19,106 bases of DNA from CAZTLE01 sp964614415 (GCA_964614415.1 CAZTLE010000065.1:1-19106), one strand, 5' to 3'; positions 7,559 through 15,433 are shown, counted from the first letter of the stretch. Made by a program: numbers and translations. Notes: generated by a model not told the origin, from the sequence alone.

Positions 7559-8398
7559 TTGTTTTTTATCGTGAATTGTAGTCTGTACATAGATGGTGAA
7601 CCCTTTACTTTTAGTGTAGAAGGGCAATTTTCCTGGGGAGAACCGGAGTTGCTTTTCAAAGCAGAGGATAATGTTATTTCCAGGGTAGAATGGACAGATG
7701 AGGGATATGGGGTTGTTCCTGCGTTTGGCCGGGAGGAATTCAATGCCTTCAAAGAATCCGTACGGCAAAATATTCTCTCTGCAATGGAGGAGAATGGCAT
7801 TGGCGTGGACAGGAAGACCTTTAGACTGGAAGAGTATCATACGGTAGTCACTTCAGACGAAGACCATCAGAAGGTTATTCAAATTACCCGGAATCTGACG
7901 AATGAAGATTTCGATTTCGATATAGATGCCCTGGCCGACCGTTTCGGCAAGGAATTGGGATATGAGCTTACTTCCTGGGTTGAAGAACTTCAGAAATCAC
8001 ATATTCAAATACGCATAAGCAGGCCCAGCACATTGGATATTAATCCGCCGCATAGGGACGGATACCTCAGTTACTGGGAAGACATTGTCAACGTTTGGGT
8101 GCCCATAGCAGGCTGCAACGAGAAAACTTCCCTGCCTGTCGCACCCGGAAGCCACTTGATTCCTGAAGATGAAATTCTGAGAACGCAAAGCAAAGGCGCC
8201 AGTATCAACGGGAACCTGTATTCTGTTCCCTGTATTCTAACCACGAAAAAGGGGGACCTTCATATGGTTCGTCCCAATCCCAAAGAAGGAGAAGCACTGT
8301 TATTCTCTCCTTTTCTCATTCACGGATCGGCAGTAAATCGAAGTGATGTTACCCGGGTATCTATTGAGTTGCGCTTTCCGAAGGTTTCTGCCCGTTAA
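7559..8398 (+). CDS. PhyH-like Fe(II)/2-oxoglutarate dioxygenase
   Basis: This ~279-residue protein has a C-terminal double-stranded beta-helix with the metal triad H165-x-D167 in NPPHRDGY and distal H255 in PFLIHGSAVN, and R266 as the likely 2-oxoglutarate-binding arginine. It fits the phytanoyl-CoA-dioxygenase-like group, which hydroxylates small molecules or sugars. APGSHLIPEDEI is the loop typical of this group. The first ~110 residues are not recognised and look like a separate beta-rich N-terminal region. No ATG exists before residue 75; in-frame TAA lies at 7550, leaving TTG 7559 or GTG 7571 as starts. It follows the flippase by 31 bases and probably modifies a sugar or lipid intermediate. 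Its 3' end overlaps the opposing glycosyltransferase by 38 bases. Confidence 0.75.
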   Translation: MFFIVNCSLYIDGEPFTFSVEGQFSWGEPELLFKAEDNVISRVEWTDEGYGVVPAFGREEFNAFKESVRQNILSAMEENGIGVDRKTFRLEEYHTVVTSDEDHQKVIQITRNLTNEDFDFDIDALADRFGKELGYELTSWVEELQKSHIQIRISRPSTLDINPPHRDGYLSYWEDIVNVWVPIAGCNEKTSLPVAPGSHLIPEDEILRTQSKGASINGNLYSVPCILTTKKGDLHMVRPNPKEGEALLFSPFLIHGSAVNRSDVTRVSIELRFPKVSAR

Positions 8399-9536
8399 TA
8401 GCTGCCATCCAGGCGTCGAAGTACCTGCCGGCTACTTGCATGTGGTCGTGATGGGTCTCGATAAAAGCGCGTGCATTTTTTGAAATTTCAATGATCTTAT
8501 CGGGATTGTTCACAAGCCATTCCAGCTTGGCTGCAATGGCCGGTGCATCCGGCAACGCATTGATGGCTACCGTGTCTTCCTGCAGGTCATAGTATTCCAA
8601 CCATTCTTTTTCGGCTCCGGTGAAAACGACTTTACCTTTGGCCATCGCCTCCAGGGCGTTAAAACCCTGATCGAAGGCAAACACCTGATCAAGAACAATA
8701 TGCGCATCATCGAAGAGTGTAATATATTCCTTATAGGGCAGGCTTTCGACTGTGGTTACGGATACTGTGGATCCGCAGTTCTGTTTTACGATCTCAAGGG
8801 CCTTTTCGAAAATGTCGTTTCCCTTTTTGTAATAATTGTCCCGATTAATTCCGTGAAATATCTTAATAACTCCGTTCGTATTGAGAGGTATTGGTGCCAG
8901 TTTTTGGGTGTCGATGGGATTTGGGATCATCCCAAGATATTTGGGATGTTTCTCATAGGGAATATGGTAATCCAGATCGGAGGCGATCACGCCCTTTATA
9001 TGTTCAAAAATAAATTCGTGTAATGCTCTATACTCGGGCCAAAGGTATTTAAGCATGGGCTGTGCCGCTTTTTGAGACAATCGCCCCTCAAAGTACGGAG
9101 TGAGTATGGAATATCTGAATTTCTTGTCGTGCGCATATTTTACACTGATGTGATCGGTGCCGCAACAAAGCAGGAAAACGTGTCGGTTGTTTTTGAAAAG
9201 ATAGTCCAGCAGTTGCATTTCAACACGCGGCTGGGTATGAAAGGCGTTTTCATTGATCAGTTGTACGATATCATTGTTCGTAAAGACTTCTTTATGCGCA
9301 AAAAACTGTTTTTTGGTAGCCAGGGAGGAGATGTCAACTTTAAATAGACGGAAAAGAACCTTCTTCACCAGACTGCCGAGCCCCGAGTTATATTTTCGTT
9401 TCAGGTTGAGATCGGCACTTCGCTCTTTGAATCCATCGCCCAGACTAACAACGGTAACCTCATGACCCATAGCCTCAAGCCCTTTCTTAAGGCCGCTATG
9501 AGAAGAGTTATATTCCCCTACCAGTACTATTCGCAT
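8361..9536 (-). CDS. Glycosyltransferase, GT-B fold (family 4-like)
   Basis: This 391-residue protein starts at ATG 9536. The N-terminal MRIVLVGEYNSSHSGLKKGL is the first Rossmann strand and nucleotide-independent acceptor loop of GT-B enzymes. The C-terminal domain has GVIKIFHGINRD followed by DIVLDQ-like HIVLDQVFAFDQGFNALEAM, where the E-x-x-x-x-x-x-x-E pattern of GT4 is partly replaced by Q/G-FNALEAMAKGKVV. It probably adds one sugar from a nucleotide donor to the lipid-linked glycan on the cytoplasmic face. It lies opposite to its neighbours, diverging from the next glycosyltransferase over 31 bases, with a good promoter in that gap. The donor and linkage cannot be read from sequence. Confidence 0.83.
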   Translation of the reverse strand: MRIVLVGEYNSSHSGLKKGLEAMGHEVTVVSLGDGFKERSADLNLKRKYNSGLGSLVKKVLFRLFKVDISSLATKKQFFAHKEVFTNNDIVQLINENAFHTQPRVEMQLLDYLFKNNRHVFLLCCGTDHISVKYAHDKKFRYSILTPYFEGRLSQKAAQPMLKYLWPEYRALHEFIFEHIKGVIASDLDYHIPYEKHPKYLGMIPNPIDTQKLAPIPLNTNGVIKIFHGINRDNYYKKGNDIFEKALEIVKQNCGSTVSVTTVESLPYKEYITLFDDAHIVLDQVFAFDQGFNALEAMAKGKVVFTGAEKEWLEYYDLQEDTVAINALPDAPAIAAKLEWLVNNPDKIIEISKNARAFIETHHDHMQVAGRYFDAWMAAINGQKPSESATQ

Positions 9537-9551
9537 CTATATTATTTGTGC

Positions 9552-9579
9552 TAAATTTAACCCGCTTATGCCGGTGCAA
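9552..9579 (-). promoter_or_regulatory. Promoter of the minus-strand GT4 gene
   Basis: On the minus strand TTG (9579-9577), a 17-base spacer and TAAATTTA (9559-9552) match the Flavobacteriia TTG-N17-23-TAnnTTTG promoter with one mismatch in the -7 element. The ATG is 15 bases further on, so the leader is very short. TAAATTTA is its own reverse complement, so the same -7 box could also serve the plus-strand gene at 9568, although no matching TTG is seen in that direction. The -33 box lies inside the first codons of the opposite gene. Confidence 0.5.
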
Positions 9580-10668
9580 AGTAAAAAGAAAAAAATATGT
9601 ATCGTTGCTATTTCATTAGGGAAAGGCGGTGTTGAACGCTCCTGTGCGATGCTTTCACGCATGCTCGATCCTTTGTATGACGTACACATTGTAATTCTCA
9701 ACTCACATATATCATATCCGTACGAAGGTACACTATTTGACCTGGGAGCCTTCAAAACTGAGAACGATACCCTTCTAAAACGACTCAGGCGCTTTATAAA
9801 GTTGCGAAAGTATTTGAAGGAACAGGCCTTTGACGTTATTATCGACAACCGTCCAAAGAACAACTATAAGCGGGAGTTATTCTACCGAAGGTATTTATAT
9901 CGAGGCTTCAACACGATCTATGTGTCGCATAGCGCAAGAGCGGCTACCTATGTCACTGAGTCCCCTGGAAAATTTGCTCGATTATGTGATACGAACAAAG
10001 CAAACGTAGCCGTTTCTCATTTCATTGAAGATGAAGTACTACGATCCAATGGATTCACAAATACCACAACTATTCACAACGCTTTCGACCCTGCCTGGAG
10101 TGAGGCCAAAGGAGATATGCCGGATAACCTCTCAGGGAAGCAATTTATACTGTCCTACGGCCGAATAGTTGATTCCATTAAAGACTATTCCTTTCTTATT
10201 GAGGCCTATGAGGCTTCACGACTATGGGAGAAAAATATATTGTTGGTGATCATGGGTGATGGGCCGGACTGGGACATTATTTCCGAAAAAACGGGCAGTA
10301 GTATGGCTTCGGAGTTTATTCATATGATCCCATTTATGAAAGATCCCTTTGAGGTGATACGAAATGCACATTTTGTGACGCTTACAAGTTTCTATGAAGG
10401 ATTTCCGATGGTACTGGTTGAGTCCCTGGCTGTTGGAACTCCTGTTATAGCTCTGGATATAGCCTCGGGGCCTTCGGAAATCATCAGGGACGGCGAGAAT
10501 GGTTTGCTGGTATCGAAAAGAAGCATACCTTTATTCGTAGAAGCCATGCATCGCATGATCGAAGACGAAAACTTGTATAAACAATGTAAGCGAAGCGCAA
10601 AAGCTTCAATAGCTCCTTTTTCGATGGAATCCATAGCCCGAAAATGGGACAAGGTACTTGAGTTATGA
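9568..10668 (+). CDS. Glycosyltransferase family 4
   Basis: This 366-residue GT-B enzyme starts at ATG 9568. It has the acceptor-side loop AISLGKGGVERSCAML (the GGVER form of the GGxER motif), a donor domain beginning at about residue 188 with QFILSYGRIVDSIKDYSFLI, and the classical E-x7-E element in SFYEGFPMVLVESLAVGTPV followed by ASGPSEII. These residues bind the nucleotide-sugar phosphate and ribose. It is cytoplasmic, probably peripheral to the inner membrane, and adds a sugar to the lipid-linked intermediate. Its stop overlaps the FdtA-like start as ATGA, so the two are coupled. This suggests, but does not prove, that it transfers the amino sugar made by FdtA/FdtB. Confidence 0.92.
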   Translation: MPVQSKKKKICIVAISLGKGGVERSCAMLSRMLDPLYDVHIVILNSHISYPYEGTLFDLGAFKTENDTLLKRLRRFIKLRKYLKEQAFDVIIDNRPKNNYKRELFYRRYLYRGFNTIYVSHSARAATYVTESPGKFARLCDTNKANVAVSHFIEDEVLRSNGFTNTTTIHNAFDPAWSEAKGDMPDNLSGKQFILSYGRIVDSIKDYSFLIEAYEASRLWEKNILLVIMGDGPDWDIISEKTGSSMASEFIHMIPFMKDPFEVIRNAHFVTLTSFYEGFPMVLVESLAVGTPVIALDIASGPSEIIRDGENGLLVSKRSIPLFVEAMHRMIEDENLYKQCKRSAKASIAPFSMESIARKWDKVLEL

Positions 10669-11084
10669 AAGACGTTAAAGTTCAGGACAGTAAGCTTATT
10701 ACTATTCCCAAGATAGTCGCAGCGGACGGACATGGGAATCTTTCGGTCATAGAGAAAGATATTCTGCCGTATCCCGTAAAGCGCGTGTATTATTTATATG
10801 ATATCCCGAGTGATGCAACGCGTGGCGGCCATGCTCATAAAGAGCTTTGGCAGTTCCTTATTGCAGTGAGTGGTAGTTTTGATGTCATACTGGATGACGG
10901 GAACGAGCGAAAGCGATTTGTACTCAACCGCCCTTATACGGGACTACTCATTCCCAACGGCCTGTGGCGGGAACTGGAAAATTTCTCCTCTGGAGCTGTG
11001 TGCCTTTCACTGGTGAGTGATGTTTACAAGGAGTCAGACTACATACGGGATTACGAGGAATTCAAGTCCCACAAGAATAACTAG
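10665..11084 (+). CDS. fdtA: dTDP-4-keto-6-deoxyhexose 3,4-ketoisomerase (FdtA/WxcM-like cupin)
   Basis: This 139-residue protein is a single cupin of the usual FdtA/QdtA length. RGGHAHKELWQ carries the two active-site histidines (H56, H58), followed by GSFDVILDDG, LNRPYTGLLIPNGLWREL and the C-terminal VSDVYKESDYIRDYEEF, all typical of the family. It isomerises dTDP-4-keto-6-deoxyglucose to a 3-keto sugar, the substrate of the FdtB-like aminotransferase at 4923-6023. Whether the product is galacto (Fuc3N) or gluco (Qui3N) cannot be read safely. It overlaps the preceding glycosyltransferase by four bases. Its stop shares CTAG with the stop of the opposing gene. No acetyltransferase of the usual left-handed-helix (FdtC) type is nearby. 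Confidence 0.9.
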   Translation: MKDVKVQDSKLITIPKIVAADGHGNLSVIEKDILPYPVKRVYYLYDIPSDATRGGHAHKELWQFLIAVSGSFDVILDDGNERKRFVLNRPYTGLLIPNGLWRELENFSSGAVCLSLVSDVYKESDYIRDYEEFKSHKNN

Positions 11085-11962
11085 CTGCTTTTCTGTCGGC
11101 AATAATAGTGCAATCGATATAGATCGAAGCAAAAGAGAGAAGGGTCTGCCGAAGTGCTTTTTCTAAGGTAATAGTTGCGATTCATTCCCAGAAACCAACA
11201 GACAATTCCCTTGAGACCCCATCGCGATATTCTCTTGTACATTTTCTGAATAGGCCTGAAATCACTTTCAATAAGTCCTTCTTCTGTTAGTTTGTGTAGC
11301 GTTTGTAACCCTGATTCGGTCTTTCTGATGAAATCCTCATTGGTTTCCAACCCCAAATGAACCACCGGGTTGTCAATGTGTTTCACCCGCACGTTCATTT
11401 CTTTCAGCCTCGTAGTGAAAAGCACATCCAATCCGTAAAGGTTTTCGAGTTTGTTGTTAGCGGCCAGGAAAACTTCCTTCCGGATTAGAAAACAACCGGA
11501 AATAATGGATAAATACGGAATTTCTTCCCGGACAGGGACCGAGCGCGATTCTCTGCATTTCCCGTACTTCCAACGCAATCGGCGTTCCGGCTCCGGTTGT
11601 GTTTCCTCATAGGCGATACCTCCGAAAATGAGATCCAAATCCGATTGAATATGATGTACAAAGGTCTCTACCATCGTATCATACAGCGGAAGCACATCGG
11701 AATCCAGAAACAGCAGCCATTCGTAGGCGGCATCCTGTGCAAGTTTATTTCGAAGTGCCGTTCGGCCCAGGTTGTTTTCCATTTTCCGAAAGATCACATT
11801 CGGTAGTGAGGCTAGGCTCTCGTTTTCCGGACAGGGTTGGGTAGAGGCGTCATCGTACAGGCGGATCTCATAAGGAATTTGGAGCGCACTGGCCTGATCA
11901 CTCAGGGCGGTAACCAGTTGTGTCGCGTTGCAGTTATATGTTGGAATGAGAAAGGATATCAA
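11081..11962 (-). CDS. Glycosyltransferase family 2
   Basis: This 293-residue GT-A enzyme has SFLIPTYNCNATQLVTAL at the N-terminus, YDDAS for the uracil/ribose-binding acidic pair, and LFLDSDVLP with the metal-binding D87-S-D89. YLSIISGCFLIRKEVFLAA is the acceptor-side segment and ENLYGLDVLFTTRL the likely catalytic-base region. No membrane helices are predicted, though the C-terminal part (RWGLKGIVCWFLGMNRNYYL) could be amphipathic and membrane-associated. It starts at ATG 11962, 50 bases after the SDR gene, and is probably the last gene of the minus-strand operon beginning at 13613. It adds an unidentified sugar to the glycan. Confidence 0.88.
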   Translation of the reverse strand: MISFLIPTYNCNATQLVTALSDQASALQIPYEIRLYDDASTQPCPENESLASLPNVIFRKMENNLGRTALRNKLAQDAAYEWLLFLDSDVLPLYDTMVETFVHHIQSDLDLIFGGIAYEETQPEPERRLRWKYGKCRESRSVPVREEIPYLSIISGCFLIRKEVFLAANNKLENLYGLDVLFTTRLKEMNVRVKHIDNPVVHLGLETNEDFIRKTESGLQTLHKLTEEGLIESDFRPIQKMYKRISRWGLKGIVCWFLGMNRNYYLRKSTSADPSLFCFDLYRLHYYCRQKSS

Positions 11963-12012
11963 CGATTACTGTATGGTATATGGTTTAAGGAGATATTACT
12001 CCATTGGTTATT

Positions 12013-12894
12013 TTAACTCTTATTTTTTATTGTGACTAGTTTTTCAATATAACTTTCAAGTTTCAATTGTGAATCCGGGTTGGGCTCAATATGCTTTACT
12101 GCGTAAAGGCGGTCTACCTGGTCCGGAACAATTCCGACGGGTAGTGGGCTCACTTGAGTCAACCATTTAACGAAGAACATGAATTTTCGGGGTATAGAAA
12201 AAATCCTGACGTTCTTTTTTGCAATTCTGGCTGTTTCACGGATGATTTCCCGGTAAGAGAACGCCTCCGGTCCACTAATCACCCGCATGCCGTTCACATT
12301 ATCATCTGCAAAAATATAAGAGAATAATAAACGGGCCGCATCGTCCACATGAATCGGACATAGTTTGGAAGGGATGTTCGAAGGACACAAAACAATGGAT
12401 TTGGTCAATAAATCCTGGATAAGCTTTTCTATTCCTTCTTTTTTGCCACCTCCATAAACTTCAGAAAGTCTGAAAATCGACCAGTTATCCATCTCCTGTT
12501 CAATGTGTTGTTCGGCCTGGAGTTTGGTTAAGCCGTATGCTCCGCTATCGGTCCCGGCGGTATTCGAGCTTATAAGAACAAAACGTGAAACTTGATGATC
12601 TTTAGCAGCCTGAACGATTTGCCGGGTGGCATGCAGATTGGTTTCAAAATAGTCTTTTTCTCTTCGTGAGTGCGTAACAGCAGCGCCGTGAATAATCATA
12701 TAACAACCTTCCAGGACACTTGCGATTTCCTTGAAATTGCGTATATCTCCCTTTACAATTCGAACGTTGTCCAAAGACACTACGGTTGGATTCCGACTAA
12801 TACCTACGAGTTCAAACTTTGAAGGATCAATTTGTCGTACCAGTTTTTGAACGAGAGAAGAGGAAATACCCGTGATGACAATTTTTCGCCTCAT
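12013..12894 (-). CDS. Extended SDR, NAD(P)-dependent sugar epimerase/dehydratase-like
   Basis: The chosen ATG at 12894 gives 293 residues. GTG 12900 is an alternative that would overlap the previous stop as GTGA. The fold is shown by KIVITGISSSLVQKLV, IVKGDIRNF (Asp for adenine), YMIIHGAAVTHSR, VLISSNTAG and YGLTK carrying the Tyr-x3-Lys catalytic pair, followed by FRLSEVYGGG and PIHVDDAARLL. The nucleotide-binding motif is unusual: TGISSSL lacks the second and third glycines of TGxxGxxG. Extended SDRs in such loci epimerise, dehydrate or reduce nucleotide-sugars or lipid-linked sugars. It is coupled to a GT2 gene, so its substrate may be the sugar or lipid-linked product of that enzyme. Function beyond family is not readable. 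Confidence 0.83.
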   Translation of the reverse strand: MRRKIVITGISSSLVQKLVRQIDPSKFELVGISRNPTVVSLDNVRIVKGDIRNFKEIASVLEGCYMIIHGAAVTHSRREKDYFETNLHATRQIVQAAKDHQVSRFVLISSNTAGTDSGAYGLTKLQAEQHIEQEMDNWSIFRLSEVYGGGKKEGIEKLIQDLLTKSIVLCPSNIPSKLCPIHVDDAARLLFSYIFADDNVNGMRVISGPEAFSYREIIRETARIAKKNVRIFSIPRKFMFFVKWLTQVSPLPVGIVPDQVDRLYAVKHIEPNPDSQLKLESYIEKLVTIKNKS

Positions 12895-12896
12895 GA

Positions 12897-13613
12897 TCAC
12901 CTACCTTTCAGTCTGTAGGATATTAGATTACGTATGAACTCCAATATGGTGGAAAAATTCACAAATGAATTTCGTGTTTCCAGCTCTTTGAACTCAATAG
13001 GAAACTCATAGAATTTGATACCGAGTTTGCTAATTTTTATCATGATCTCAGCGTCGATAAACCAATCGTCGTATGTCAGGTTTAATCGTTCATATACGGC
13101 TCTGGTGAAAAGCTTGGGCTTGGAGTTAATATCACGGGCTTTTACAGAGGGGAACATAACTTTGAATACTGCATTATAAACGGTAGAAATGAGCTTCCTT
13201 TTAAAACCATCTCCTCGTTTGGTCCGGTAGGTCTTTACTAGTTCAAACTCTCCCGACTTAATTTTCTTATAGCCTGTTGTGATACTCTCAATGGGAAACT
13301 GTCCGTCACCATCAATAAAACACAGCACGTTACCTCTGGATTCCGAAAGTCCGAGTCGCACATCCCATCCCATCATTCCTTTTTTCACCTGCGAAATAGC
13401 TTTGAAAACAGGATCCTTCGAGGCAATTTCCTTGATGATTTCAGGTGTTTTATCTGAAGAGCCTTCGAGATAATTGCCAACGAGAACGATCTCGAAGCTA
13501 TCGGTGAGTTTTGAAACCTCTTCTTTCAACTTCTCAGAAAACGGAATAATGCTTTCTTCAGCACGATAACATAGAATGACAACCGATAGTTCCAAATGCT
13601 CCTTCATGACCAT
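12897..13613 (-). CDS. Glycosyltransferase family 2, dolichol-phosphate-mannose-synthase-like
   Basis: This 238-residue GT-A enzyme has LSVVILCYRAEESI at the N-terminus and DGDGQFP with metal-binding D101 and D103. KKGMMGWDVRLGL precedes the active centre, followed by KTYRTKRGDGFKRKLIS and ARDINSKPKLFTR, then DDWFIDAEIMIK with the acidic residue pair. The usual VDDGS motif is replaced by VGNYLEGSSD, which appears to be characteristic of one GT2 subgroup rather than damage. It likely transfers a sugar to a polyprenyl-phosphate or lipid-linked acceptor on the cytoplasmic face. It is the first gene of a three-gene operon with the SDR and the second GT2. ATG 13613 is taken; ATG 13607 is possible. 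Confidence 0.86.
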   Translation of the reverse strand: MVMKEHLELSVVILCYRAEESIIPFSEKLKEEVSKLTDSFEIVLVGNYLEGSSDKTPEIIKEIASKDPVFKAISQVKKGMMGWDVRLGLSESRGNVLCFIDGDGQFPIESITTGYKKIKSGEFELVKTYRTKRGDGFKRKLISTVYNAVFKVMFPSVKARDINSKPKLFTRAVYERLNLTYDDWFIDAEIMIKISKLGIKFYEFPIEFKELETRNSFVNFSTILEFIRNLISYRLKGR

Positions 13614-13770
13614 ATTGTGTTTACAATCACCTGAAGTTGAGGTCTCTTTAAAGCCCTCCTGGAGTGATCACGATAATAAAGGACAGCATTTAACGAATGG
13701 AATGCAGTGTCTGGTATGATGAGTTGGCGGGTGTGCATCATAGCGTATGCCGATGGTTGATCAGCTTCGG

Positions 13771-13778
13771 CTAAGATA
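13771..13778 (-). promoter_or_regulatory. Possible -7 element for the GT2-SDR-GT2 operon
   Basis: The minus strand reads TATCTTAG followed by C, one mismatch from TAnnTTTG. The identical TATCTTAGC occurs upstream of the neighbouring minus-strand membrane glycosyltransferase. No clear TTG is seen at -33. It would give a leader of about 150 bases before ATG 13613. The rest of the gap (13614-13793) holds nothing I recognise. Confidence 0.3.
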
Positions 13779-13793
13779 GCACTTTAAACGAGA

Positions 13794-15383
13794 CTATAAT
13801 TTTTGAAATACCCTGAAATGTTCTCCCTTTTCCACAAGTTTCCAGTGATCCCGGACATAGGTTGTTAGCAGTGAATCCTCCTCGTAGTTTTCATCCATGT
13901 CTTCGTAGTTCTCCATGAAAACGGTAACATTCTGATCTTCCAACTTTTTGATATAATCCGGCAGTTGATCGGCAAGGTGGTGATTCAGAACCCAATCAAC
14001 GCCGATGGGGTTCACGGTGTTCGTAAGATAGTGCCCCAGGGTAACGGAAGGCAACATCGTAAAGTTATCGTATTTGGTAGCCAGTTCTTTGAGTTCTGCA
14101 TATTTCTCATACGTTTCCTCGTCGCTCTTTATTCCTTTGAACCGGGGAAAGACCTCAGACAAACTATAGGTCAATTCACTCCTCGGAGAATCCCGATACA
14201 CGGTTTGATAGCCTATGTAAAATGTGATCAGGAAAAGTCCTACGGTGAAAAGTCCCACACTCTTTCTAAAAGCAAAATCCTGAACATCGTAACACCACAC
14301 GAACAAGCTAAATACGATAGGGGTTGCATAATCAATAGGTGTATTGAAGCCGTTACTTATTGAAGCGCACCACGCAAAACTGAGCATGAGAAGCAGGAAC
14401 CCATATTTTTTATTCTTCATGGTCATAATCAACGCATAGCCGGCGCTGGCGATGAACAGAAGTTGCAGCAGGAATCGTTTTACACTTAAAAAACTGTCAT
14501 CTTGCAGGTACAGGGAAATGAAGATTCCCGCGATGAGAAGATTGAGAAGCACATATACCGGATTACCGGGCAAGTATCTTCGTAGCACCAGGAATAAAGC
14601 CGCAACAGGTATCGCCCAAAGCACATTGAATTTGAGCGCCAGATAATACGTTTTTACACCTGTGTCGAGTAAACTTCCTCCGGAAGTGAAACTGGTAATT
14701 TGGTCGTAGAAGGGGACAAGGGCATCATTGCTCCAAAGCACACCCACAAACCCTGCGGCCGTAATCAATCCGAAGGCGAGGAACGCTATTACCTTTCTCC
14801 ATTCCCTTCGCCACAGCAAGTATAAAGTGATAAAGACCGGTACAAAGAAGAAAGACTGTTTACAAAGGACTCCCAGGGATACAAATAAGGCTCCTAAAGC
14901 AAGGTAAATTATACGGGGCCTTTTCGAAAACAGGAAAGTGACACCAATGGATGTAAAGAACAAACCATCTATCGTATTCCACGGCATAGGAGGGTAGTTG
15001 TGAATGGAGATAAGAGCCCCCACAATAGCAATGAAATAACAGATGTTGCCCGATTTGATTTCAAAGGTCTTGCAAAGCAATCGCGCGGCTAGCCAGGAAT
15101 AAACGAACACCTGAACATAGTAGAAGGCTCTGCTGAACATGTAAGCGTATTCTTCACTTATGTAGAAAAACCAGGAATGGAAATAGGGTGAAAAGGATGG
15201 TTTTATATCCACAAAATCCACATGTGGAAACAGTCCGTTGTACATGCTCCATGAGATTCCAAGAGTGTATCCCATATCCCCGTCTTCAAAGCCATACGGA
15301 TAGTAAACCACTATGTATAGAATAATGAGTAGGAAAAAGAGGTATTTAAAGGGGTTTTTGTAAATTTCAGAAGGTTTGAACAT
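13794..15383 (-). CDS. GT-C membrane glycosyltransferase (ArnT/PMT-like, family 39-type)
   Basis: This 529-residue protein starts at ATG 15383. About ten to twelve hydrophobic helices fill residues 13-390, followed by a soluble C-terminal domain of about 130 residues. The first loop carries FEDGDMGYTLG (E33, D34, D36), equivalent to the acidic catalytic loop of GT-C enzymes. DIKPSFSPYFH at about 59-69 resembles the KPPL/HPPL region of ArnT-type proteins. Such enzymes use polyprenyl-phosphate-linked sugars on the periplasmic side. A polyprenyl-phosphate-sugar could be made by the neighbouring DPM-like GT2 (12897-13613), which makes the two a plausible functional pair. It is transcribed alone, divergent from the protease. 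Acceptor (lipid A, protein or glycan) is unknown. Confidence 0.78.
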   Translation of the reverse strand: MFKPSEIYKNPFKYLFFLLIILYIVVYYPYGFEDGDMGYTLGISWSMYNGLFPHVDFVDIKPSFSPYFHSWFFYISEEYAYMFSRAFYYVQVFVYSWLAARLLCKTFEIKSGNICYFIAIVGALISIHNYPPMPWNTIDGLFFTSIGVTFLFSKRPRIIYLALGALFVSLGVLCKQSFFFVPVFITLYLLWRREWRKVIAFLAFGLITAAGFVGVLWSNDALVPFYDQITSFTSGGSLLDTGVKTYYLALKFNVLWAIPVAALFLVLRRYLPGNPVYVLLNLLIAGIFISLYLQDDSFLSVKRFLLQLLFIASAGYALIMTMKNKKYGFLLLMLSFAWCASISNGFNTPIDYATPIVFSLFVWCYDVQDFAFRKSVGLFTVGLFLITFYIGYQTVYRDSPRSELTYSLSEVFPRFKGIKSDEETYEKYAELKELATKYDNFTMLPSVTLGHYLTNTVNPIGVDWVLNHHLADQLPDYIKKLEDQNVTVFMENYEDMDENYEEDSLLTTYVRDHWKLVEKGEHFRVFQKL

Positions 15384-15423
15384 GGACTATGAAAGGAAAC
15401 TCATTAGCGGTTTCGAATTTTTG

Positions 15424-15431
15424 CTAAGATA
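15424..15431 (-). promoter_or_regulatory. Possible -7 element for the GT-C gene
   Basis: The minus strand reads TATCTTAG followed by C, the same nine bases as at 13778-13770, 40 bases before ATG 15383. A -33 TTG at standard spacing is not seen. For the divergent protease gene the plus strand has AATTTTTG at 15416-15423, one mismatch from TAnnTTTG, so the two start signals overlap in a 50-base gap. Confidence 0.32.
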
Positions 15432-15433
15432 CT

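Noticed and set aside
12897..13613. Inactive GT2 because VDDGS is missing
   Set aside because: The DGDGQ metal site and the rest of the active-site segments are intact, and the VGNYxxGxxD form fits a distinct GT2 subgroup.
13965..14363. 132-codon open frame on the plus strand
   Set aside because: It lies within the GT-C gene on the opposite strand and reads as a low-quality shadow with no motif.
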